DNA of 64,000 nucleotides from Dipteris shenzhenensis (taxonomy: Eukaryota > Polypodiophyta > Polypodiopsida > Gleicheniales): NCBI GenBank assembly GCA_047967505.1, contig CM106538.1. The stretch is one strand, 5' to 3'. Of this stretch, positions 56,573 to 64,000 are shown piece by piece. The position numbers and the translations under genes were made by a program. Every line of letters starts with the position of its first letter. The stretch's first letter is position 1. The notes beneath the pieces were generated by a model. That model saw only the letters and a list, made by a program, of their open reading frames with translations, was not told the origin of the DNA and made no database searches.

Positions 56573-57959
56573 CTAGAGGGACCAGAGCCCACATGCTTTG
56601 AGGATGCAGCAGGGCATAACAATTAGGAAGCGGCAATGGATGAAGAGATGGTTGCCTTGGATGCAAACCACACTTGGGATTTGATGCCTTTGCCTCATGA
56701 TAAGAAGGCTATTGGTTGCAAGTGGGTTTACAAATGGTCTTTGCATCAGATCGATGTGAAGAATGCTTTCTTGCATGGTGATTTGCAAGATGAGGTGTAT
56801 ATGATGCAGCAAAAGGTTACGAGGATGATGCACACCCCGATTTTATATGCAAGTTGCGCAAAGCCTTGTATGGCTTAAAACAGGCGCCCAGGGCATGGTC
56901 GAACAAGATAGGGCAATATCTTGTTACTATCGGATTTCAGATTTCCAATGCAGATTTTTCACTTTATGTGAAAAGGACAGACAAGGGGATTGTGCTTGTA
57001 GTCATCTATGTTGATGACTTGATCATTACAGGTGATAGTGATGCAGATATAAATCAAGTGAATCTGCTTTTGAAGCAAAAATTTGAGATGAAAGATTTGG
57101 GAGAGCTGTGTTACTTCTTGGGCATTGAGGTTATTAGATCCCTAAGTGGAATATGGCTGTTGCAGAGGCAATATGGTTTGAACATGCTGTCCAAATATGG
57201 GATGATAGGCTGTAAGCCTATTTCTGTTCCATTGGAGCAAAATGTGAAGCTCAGTGCAGAGGTAGGTGAACTTCTTGAAGATATTACTATGTACAGGCGC
57301 ATAGTAGATAGCTTGATTTACATGACTATCACCAGACCAAATTTGAGCTATGCTGTGGGGTTGGTGAGTCAGTTTATGCAGGCACCAAGGAAGCCACATT
57401 TGGATGCGGCTAGATGCATACTGCGGTATGTGAAGTCCTTATTGCATTATGGATTGTTTTATGAAGCTGGGTGTGCATTACAGGTACATGGGTACACAGA
57501 TGTTGATTGGGCTGGTAGTGTCTCAAACAGGAGATCTACTAGTGGTTTTATGTTTTCCCTTGAGAGTGCTACCATCTGTTGGAGCAGCAAGAAGCAGCCC
57601 TTGTCGAGCACAGAGGCTGAGTACAGGGGTGCAACTATGGCTGCATGTGAGGTAGCTTGGTTATGAAAGCTACTTGCAGATATGGGACAATCAGTTCATG
57701 CAACAGGTTTCATTCCTTGTGACAACATTAGTAGCATCATGCTTGCTAATAACCCAGTTTATCATGCTAGAACAAAGCACATTGAGGTGCATTACCACTT
57801 TGTGAGGGAGAAGGTTCTAGCAGGTGAGATTGACCTTGTATATGTGAGCACTGAGGAGCAGGTGGCTGATATTTTTACGAAGGCCTTGGGTACCGAGAAG
57901 CTTCGCAGATTTAGGAGCTTGCTTAGTGTACTTGAGATGGATTTGAGCTTGAGGGGGAG
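56573..57959 (+). pseudogene. Copia A reverse transcriptase and RNase H, polypurine tract
   Basis: G-C-K-W-V-Y-K jumps directly to W-S-L-H-Q-I-D-V-K-N-A-F-L-H-G, so about 45 residues of the reverse transcriptase are deleted. The rest includes A-L-Y-G-L-K-Q-A-P-R-A-W and the active-site Y-V-D-D-L (near 57010). RNase H has G-Y-T-D-V-D-W, S-S-T-E-A-E-Y and K-H-I-E-V-H-Y. Three residues before S-S-T-E-A-E-Y (T-V-A in copy B) are missing. A TGA after V-A-W-L is shared with copy B. The tract GAGGGGGAG (57951-57959) precedes the 3' LTR. Confidence 0.92.
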
Positions 57960-58251
57960 TGTTGAGATATCAAGCTCTAGCCCCGATGTATCTCCTGGGT
58001 GACTATCATTTATGTCACCGCCTATGTTGGTTGTACTCGTGGTGTAGTTAGACTGCCACGTCTATTTTGGTTTGGGTTCACATATGAACCACGTATTCTA
58101 GGGTATATCCCTCTCCTATTGTATTGTTGTTGTGTGCTATTTTCAATTGAGTGAAGATAAGCTTCAGCCTCCACATCTTGTGTCCTCCCTCTTGTGTATG
58201 TTGTGAAGAAGCTGCAATCGAGTCTCCTTCCTCTCTCCCACATTCTTTACA
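57960..58251 (+). repeat. Copia A 3' LTR
   Basis: 292 bp, starting TGTTGAGATATCAAGC and ending CACATTCTTTACA. It lacks the 14-bp block of the 5' LTR and shares that absence with the right LTR of copy B. Confidence 0.95.
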
Positions 58252-59071
58252 CATGTGTCCGTCAGGGCCAGTGAAAAACTTACGACCATTCAGGCCCCTC
58301 ACAGGAAAGACTAGGCATGAAAAGAGGGTGAGGTAGAGCCACTGGCCACAACATGGATGTCCCTGGGAGAGGAATCGGACCATAAACCTTCCCTAGCTGA
58401 AGGCCATACCTGACTGAGCTGAAGATCAATAGCATCCTGAAGTGGAAAGGAACACTGCCGAGAGTGGAGGCCCTGAAAGTCGAACCACCCAACACAACGG
58501 TTTAGAGGGATCTCCCCCAAGAGTCTACCTCTTGGGGCCCTTCCTGATCCACATGAATCGAGGGAGAGGACTGACGGGAGACCGGAAAGGCTGCTGGCTC
58601 AAAGTCATCTGGAGGGGGCTGAAATGGACCCTCAGCCCCTGCACTAGGTCGTCTGCTGGGGCAATCCCTAATAAAGTGACCTCTCTTGCGACAGAAAAGG
58701 CACTGGTCAGGAAGACCCTCATACGAGACTCCTTGTTGGATCTGGATTCCATCACCAGTAGGATACAAAATCAAAGTGGGAGGAGGGCGAGGAGGAGAAA
58801 ACTCTGAAGTAAGCTTGACCCTAGTAACACCTGTACCGGCAAGGGACTGAGCATAAGATAAACGAGCACGTGAGGAAGAGATGACTGTGCCTACCACACT
58901 AGCCATATGCTCCACAGCTCTGCGGCAAGAACTGATCTCTTCTGGAAGACCAGGGAAAAGCATCCAAAAAGAAACTTCTCTCGGTCCAGGTGAGGTAGCA
59001 CTGAAATGCTTCCGCCAAGGCCATGAATGAATGACTCTGCTCTGATAGTGAAGTGGTGAGTTCATGAGCAC
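58252..59071 (-). pseudogene. LINE ORF1 (copy A)
   Basis: The minus-strand frame 59071-58502 encodes a DUF4283-like ORF1 segment (S-F-W-M-L-F-P-G-L-P-E-E-I) and a CX2CX4HX4C knuckle, CLFCRKRGHFIRDC, at 58661-58702, then a Pro-rich tail. This is the RNA-binding protein of plant L1-type LINEs. Sequence on to 58252 leads toward ORF2, which resumes beyond the copia insertion at 52799. Confidence 0.85.
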
Positions 59072-59388
59072 CCTTTGGGCCTACTCCATTGACTGGAGCC
59101 CAAGAGAAAAGTAACCTCTGCCAAGCAGTCTAAAAACACTAACTGGGACACTGAGCGAGGCCATGTTGATGTACAGCCAATCACATAATTGTTGGCCTCT
59201 ACCCAGTAGAAAGCCAATAATGTGCATCAGTCGAAAACCCTCCTCTGCTGCCTCAATCATCTACACAATGTCTAGAGGGAAAGCAACCGTAACTTTCTAC
59301 TTCCTCAGGTTGGGCAACGGGGCATTGATGTCCTACATTGTCTCTCAGCTATTGCTGTCGTGAGGGAAGGAGCTACCCCTGCTAGAAT
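59072..59388 (-). other. LINE 5' region (copy A)
   Basis: Sequence between ORF1 and the right target-site duplication, about 320 bp, probably the LINE 5' UTR and possibly the start of ORF1 in another frame. Its equivalent in copy B is 63035-63350. Confidence 0.6.
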
Positions 59389-59402
59389 TTTCTACTCTCA
59401 TT
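59389..59402 (+). repeat. Putative LINE target-site duplication, right
   Basis: TTTCTACTCTCATT matches 48683-48696. Sequence beyond it (CAATAGATGTATCAGTTG, GGACTATGGTGATATGTGTA) resembles sequence to the left of the left duplication, so the LINE landed in a pre-existing tandem repeat. Confidence 0.7.
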
Positions 59403-59710
59403 GAAACTGTATTTATACGTGCAATAGATGTATCAGTTGTAGGGACTATGGTGATATGTGTATATATGATACATTCCTTGAAATAGATGTGGTTTAGGAT
59501 GAGGATGAGGATAATGATGAGTCTTGACTCTTGACTCTTCACTTATCACTGATTTTCATGAAGATCCTGGGAGGATCATTGAGACTGTGATTTCCTATTT
59601 ATGCTTCATGAACCATATGTAATCTCCTTTCAGTAGTTATTCATCTACATTCCATGCTTTTGACTATTGCTTCCAGCAGGCTCCAGCTATTATGCCAAAT
59701 TATGCTCATG

Positions 59711-59918
59711 GCTGCCACTGCAATACAAATCCCACCCCTATTGTCAGCTGCTGGACTCCAGAAAGTCCTACTCTGGCCTCTAAGTGAAGAACTGCATCTG
59801 TCAATCCTATCCTGAGACAGCTTGTGCTCCTGAATGAGCACAATATCCGGAGGAGAGCCTGAAGACATGAGCCGGAGGGAGTCTCTAAGTATCTGCAATC
59901 TAGGTACTCCTATCCTGT
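59711..59918 (-). pseudogene. LINE ORF2 5' fragment (copy B)
   Basis: Duplicate of 52592-52799, encoding the first endonuclease blocks (I-V-L-I-Q-E-H-K-L, R-G-G-I-C-I-A-V). Its left edge is the duplication joint. Confidence 0.92.
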
Positions 59919-60753
59919 TGTTGAGATATCAAGCTGTAGCCCCGATGTATCTCCTCGGTGACTATCATTTATGTCACCGCCTATGTTGGTTGTACTCGTG
60001 GTGTAGTTAGACCGCCACGTATGTTTTGGTTTGGGTTCACATATGAACCACGTATTCTAGGGTTTGACATATAGGGTATACCCCTCTCCTATTGTATTGT
60101 TGTTGTGTGCTATTTTCAACTGAGTGAAGATAAGCTTCAGCCTCCACATCTTGTGTCCTCCCTCTTGTGTATGTTGTGGAGAAGCTGCAATCGAGCCTCC
60201 TCCCTCTCTCCCGCATTCTTTACATGGTATCAGAGCTTGGTTCGTGGTGAGGAGCTCAAGTAGCAAGAAGAGGTCGCGATACCCTGGTAAGAGGATTTGC
60301 GTCTTCTTTCATTTTGGATGCTGGGGAGCATATCTCTGCAAGTACACAGCCGTGAGTGCAAGGTGCACTGTCACTGATTCCGACGCCCCGGTGTGAAGCT
60401 CGGGTGCATTACCCCGAGAAAAACAAACTGCGAAGTTTGTGACGCATTGAAATCGCGGTTCGGGGCCGTTTCGGGGTCCGTTTTGGCATTGCAAAGTTTT
60501 CACAGGCACTCAGGAGAAGCCGCCGTTTTTTACTGTGTATGCTGTATTTTCGCCTAAGTGCGATTTGTGACAGAGAGGTTGCTGTGTGACACCGGTGCAG
60601 AGATTTTGAGAAACGCATGCCATTTTGGGTTACTGTGTTTATGCATATTCGTCACTTGAAGTGAGTCATGGTTGCTTGCCACTGCCCTTGTGGGGCTGTT
60701 TGCAGAAGTGTTGTTGTTTGTCCTTGTGAGGCATTTGCTGTGTTTCCAGGTTA

Positions 60754-61235
60754 ATGTTGCAATTTGTGATTTGCAAAACGTCTGAGAATCTGTTTACTAT
60801 TGTCAGTGAGAAGCTTGACAAGAATAACTTCCAAGCATGGAAGTTCAGGATGACAAACTTCCTCATGGAAAAGGGAGTTTGGGAGTACATCAGTGGGGAA
60901 AGTGTAGAACCAGTCTTGGGAGCTGCTTCCACTCCTACTGAATTAAAGGCCTTTAAAGAATGGCATGAAAAAGCCAGGAAATGCCTGTACTGGTTGTTTG
61001 TCAATATTTTAGACTCCATGATTGTGCATATACAAGATGTAGAGACGCCTAGGGATACATTGGTGAAGCTGTATAGTACAAATACAAATACACGAAAGAT
61101 GCAGCTTAAGCAGGAGTTGCATAATGTGTAGAGGAAAAATCTGAGTATAAATGAGTACTCCTTGAAGATGAAAGGTCTTGCAGAATCTCTTGGATCCATT
61201 GGAGCACCTGTTGATGATGACTTAGTGTCCGTGAC
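60754..61235 (+). pseudogene. Copia B gag (partial)
   Basis: Near-identical to copy A gag, with the same TAG (61129-61131). It continues N-E-Y-S-L-K-M-K-G-L until the deletion junction, and one codon is missing relative to copy A (GATGATGAC for GATGATGAGGAC). Confidence 0.9.
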
Positions 61236-61908
61236 GGCGCATAGTAGATAGCTTGATTTACATGACCATCACCATACCAAATTTGAGCTATGCTATGGGG
61301 TTGGTGAGTCAGTTTATGCAGGCACCAAGGAAGCCACATTTGGATGCGGCTAGATGCATACTGCGGTATGTGAAGTCCACATTGCATTATGGATTGTTTT
61401 ATGAAGCTGGGTGTGCATTACAGGTACATGGGTACATAGATGCTGATTGGGCTGGTAGTGTCTCAAACAGGAGATCTACTAGTGGCTTTATGTTTTCCCT
61501 TGGGAGTGCTACCATCTGTTGGAGCAGCAAGAAGCAGCCGACAGTTGCCTTGTCGAGCACAGAGGCTGAGTACAGGGGTGCAACTATGGCTGCATGTGAG
61601 GTAGCTTGGTTATGAAAGCTACTTGCAGATATGGGACAATCAGTTCATGCAACAGTTGTCATTCATTGTGACAACATTAGTAGCATCATGCTTGCTAATA
61701 ACCCAGTTTATCATGTTAGAACAAAGCACATTGAGGTGCATTACCACTTTGTGAGGGAGAAGGTTCTAGCAGGTGAGATTGACCTTGTATATGTGAGCAC
61801 TGAGGAGCAGGTGGCTGATATTTTTACGAAGGCCTTGGGTACCGAGAAGCTTCGCAGATTTAGGAGCTTGCTTAGTGTACTTGAGATGGATTTGAGCTTG
61901 AGGGGGAG
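61236..61908 (+). pseudogene. Copia B RNase H region
   Basis: Starts in the connection domain (I-V-D-S-L-I-Y-M-T-I) and runs through G-Y-I-D-A-D-W, T-V-A-L-S-S-T-E-A-E-Y and K-H-I-E-V-H-Y to the polypurine tract. It keeps the T-V-A missing in copy A. The TGA after V-A-W-L is shared. Confidence 0.92.
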
Positions 61909-62200
61909 TGTTGAGATATCAAGCTCTAGCCCCAATGTATCTTCTGGGTGACTATCATTTATGTCACCGCCTATGTTGGTTGTACTCGTGGTGTAGTTAG
62001 ACTGCCACGTCTGTTTTGGTTTGGGTTCACATATGAAGCACGTATTCTAGGGTATACCCCTCTCCTATTGTATTGTTGTTGTGTGCTATTTTCAACTGAG
62101 TGAAGATAAGCTTCAGCCTCCACATCTTGTGTCCTCCCTCTTGTGTATGTTGTGAAGAAGCTGCAATCGAGTCTCCTTCCTCTCTCCCACATTCTTTACA

Positions 62201-63034
62201 CTTGTGTCCGTCAGGGCCAGTGAAAAACTTACGACCATTCAGGCCCCTCACGTTTCACGAAATAATGGAAAGACTAGGCATGAAAAGAGGGTGAGGTAGA
62301 GCCACTGGCCACAACATGGATGTCCGTGGGAGAGGAATCGGACCATAAACCTTCCCTAGCTGAAGGCCATACCTGACCGAGCTGAAGATCTATAGCATCC
62401 TGAAGTGGAAAGGAACACTGCCGAGAGTGGAGACCCTGAAAGTCGAACCACCCAACACAACGGTTTAGAGGGATCTCCCCCAAGAGTCTACCTCTTGGGG
62501 CCCTTCCTGATGCACATGAATCGAGGGAGAGGACTGATGGGAGACCAGAAATGCTGCTGGCTCAACGTCGTCTGGAGGGGGCTGAAATCGACCCTCAGCC
62601 CCTGCACTAGGTCGTCTGCTGGGGCAATCCCTAATAAAGTGACCTCTCTTGCGACAGAAAAGGCACTGGTCAGGAAGACCCTCATACGAGACTCCTTGTT
62701 GGATCTGGATTCCATCACTAGTAGAATACAAAATCAAAGTGGGAAGAGGGCGAGGAGGAGAAAACTCTGATGTAAGCTTGACCCTAGTAACGCCTGTACC
62801 GGCAAGGGACTGAGCATAAGATAAACGAGCACGTGAGGAAGAGATGACTGTGCCTGCCACACTAGCCATATGCTCCACAGCTCTGCGGCAAGAACTGATC
62901 TCTTCTGGAAGACCAGGGAAAAGCATCCAAAAAGAAACCTGTCTCGGTCCAGGTGAGGTAGCACTGAAATGCTTCCGCCAAGGCCATAAATGAATGACTC
63001 TGCTCTGATAGTGAAGTGGTGAGCTCATGAGCAC
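62201..63034 (-). pseudogene. LINE ORF1 (copy B)
   Basis: Duplicate of copy A ORF1; the frame 63034-62465 carries the same zinc knuckle at 62624-62665. A 16-bp insertion near 62251 (TTTCACGAAATAATGG, replacing a short AGG-like segment) distinguishes it from copy A. Confidence 0.88.
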
Positions 63035-63689
63035 CCTTTGGACCTACTCCATTGACTGAAGCCCAAAAGAAAAGTAACCTCTGCCAAGCAGTCTGAAAAC
63101 ACTAACTGAGACACTGAGCGAGGCCATGCTGGTGTACACCCAATCACATAATTGTTGGCCTCTACCCAGTAGAAAGCCAATAATGTGCATCAGTCGAAAA
63201 CCCTCCTCTGCTGCCTCAATCATCTGCACAATGTCTAGAGGGAAAGCAACCATAACTTCTACTTCCTCAGGTTGGGCAACGGGGCATTGATGTCCTACAT
63301 TGTCTCTCAGCTATTGCTGTCGTGAGGGAAGGAGCTACCCCTGCTAGAATTTTCTACTCTCATTGAAACTGTATTTATACGTGCAATAGATGTATCAGTT
63401 GTAGGGACTATGGTGATATGTGTATATATGATACATTCCTTGAAATAGATGTGGTTTAGGATGAGGATGAGGATAATGATGAGTTTTGACTCTTGAGTCT
63501 TCATTTATCACTGATTTTCATGAAGATCCTGGGAGGATCATTGAGACTGTGATTTCCTATTTATGCTTCATGAACCATATGTAATCTCCTTTCAGTAGTT
63601 ATTCATCTACATTCCATGCTTTTGACTATTGCTTCCAGCAGGCTCCAGCTATTATGCCAAATTATGCTCATGTATGATGAGGACTCGGT

Positions 63690-63930
63690 ATGCTTTTTGT
63701 ATGTCTTTTGTATCATGTATGGAATCACTTACAGTCCTTTTTCTTACATTATTGTATATGACATGAGTCACACCTAGGCATACCCAGGTATAAATGTTCA
63801 TATTTTCTCTGCCCTAGGTATGATTTTTGTATGTCCTTTCAATTTTGTATCATGTATGGAATCACTTACAACACAATCTTTACTTGCACATTCTTGTATT
63901 GATATGACTCCTACCCTAGGTATAAATGTT
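63690..63930 (+). repeat. Two-copy tandem duplication, ~137-bp offset
   Basis: TTTTTGTATGTC and TTTTGTATCATGTATGGAAT with CACTTACA occur at about 63694-63737 and 63819-63872. Each is followed by CCTAGG and GGTATAAATGTTCAT. Confidence 0.85.
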
Positions 63931-64000
63931 CATTTTTTTCCTGCCCAAATGAAACTTGTTTCGTACTTTTTATGAAACCCATACGAAACCTATGAAACCC

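Larger units (their letters stand above)
52800..58251 (+). mobile_element. Ty1/copia element A, 5.45 kb, inserted in the LINE
   Basis: LTRs are at 52800-53105 and 57960-58251 and the primer-binding site is at 53106. Order is gag, protease, integrase, reverse transcriptase, RNase H, as in Tnt1-like copia elements. Flanking pentamers CCTGT (52795-52799) and CATGT (58252-58256) look like a target-site duplication with one later change. The interrupted gene is the LINE on the opposite strand: ORF1 lies at its right, ORF2 at its left. By eye the two LTRs differ by roughly a dozen substitutions and one 14-bp indel. Internal stops and deletions show it is dead. Confidence 0.95.
59919..62200 (+). mobile_element. 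Ty1/copia element B, internally deleted
   Basis: LTRs are at 59919-60224 and 61909-62200, the primer-binding site TGGTATCAGAGC at 60225-60236 and the polypurine tract at 61900-61908. The 5' LTR retains the 14-bp block and the 3' LTR lacks it, as in copy A. Between 61235 and 61236 the sequence jumps from gag (copy A 54119) to late pol (copy A 57296), removing about 3,176 bp. It keeps all cis signals but little coding sequence, resembling a non-autonomous derivative in structure. Confidence 0.95.
52592..63672. repeat. Tandem segmental duplication (copy A 52592-59710; copy B 59711-63672)
   Basis: Copy A and copy B each contain, in order: the start of LINE ORF2, a 5' copia LTR, copia sequence, a 3' copia LTR, LINE ORF1, the LINE 5' region and the same flanking DNA. 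The joint at 59707-59710 is CATG, present also at 52588-52591 and 63669-63672, a 4-bp microhomology. Both left LTRs keep a 14-bp block that both right LTRs lack. This shows that the copies arose by duplication after the copia insertion, not by two insertions. Confidence 0.95.

Noticed and set aside
59919-62200. Second independent copia insertion at the same target
   Set aside because: Left and right flanks and LTR-specific indels match copy A, so it is a segmental duplication.
1-64000. tRNA or rRNA genes
   Set aside because: No cloverleaf-like boxes or rRNA blocks were recognised by eye; a covariance-model scan would be needed to exclude tRNAs firmly.

Overview
The window looks like nuclear DNA of a land plant with a large, repeat-rich genome. 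Three things point there: a class III (secretory plant) peroxidase 5' end, a VQ-motif fragment, and plant-type Ty1/copia, Ty3/gypsy, LINE and hAT elements. I cannot fix the lineage from the sequence; a fern, gymnosperm or other large-genome plant would all fit. There is no sign of bacterial operons, organelle DNA or CRISPR. Almost every coding stretch is broken. The main exception is a ubiquitin-like plus serine-protease locus at 45.9-47.7 kb.

Layout, 0-30 kb. A decayed repeat field built on GGTTCTTGTG (1.4-2.7 kb) is followed by a Ty3/gypsy integrase remnant (3.5-4.3 kb, minus). That remnant lies between two similar direct repeats (3.1-3.4 and 10.7-10.9 kb). A zinc-knuckle remnant (12.9 kb) and the first copy of an unrecognised repeat with coding ancestry (13.4-13.9 kb) come next. 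Then follow a whole hAT transposase frame broken only by stop codons (14.3-17.0 kb, minus), a broken protein kinase (17.3-19.0 kb, minus) and a five-copy 281-bp array (19.05-20.49 kb). A truncated peroxidase (21.9-22.3 kb) runs head-on into a VQ-motif fragment. Copy 2 of the unknown repeat (27.6-28.4 kb) splits a ~195-bp satellite. At 29.3-29.8 kb (minus) a spliced frame reads as the end of an amino-DNA methyltransferase-like protein.

Layout, 30-45 kb. A decayed coiled-coil gene (30.7-31.96 kb) abuts a gypsy RNase H/integrase remnant (31.9-32.7 kb, minus). A copia element lacking its integrase core follows (33.5-37.0 kb), with an inverted piece of its own LTR at its left edge. A second LTR lies at 39.3-40.5 kb. 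Tandem and minisatellite repeats fill 37.6-44.6 kb, and a long hairpin sits at 45.1-45.3 kb.

Layout, 45-64 kb. The locus at 45.86-47.67 kb encodes degenerate ubiquitin modules followed by a trypsin-like domain with an intact His-Asp-Ser triad. From 48.7 kb a LINE (minus) is interrupted by a copia element (52,800-58,251). The 5' half of the LINE, the copia element and flanking DNA were then tandemly duplicated (copy A 52,592-59,710; copy B 59,711-63,672), and copy B lost about 3.18 kb of the copia interior. The order of events can be read directly: LINE insertion, copia insertion, LTR divergence, tandem duplication, internal deletion.
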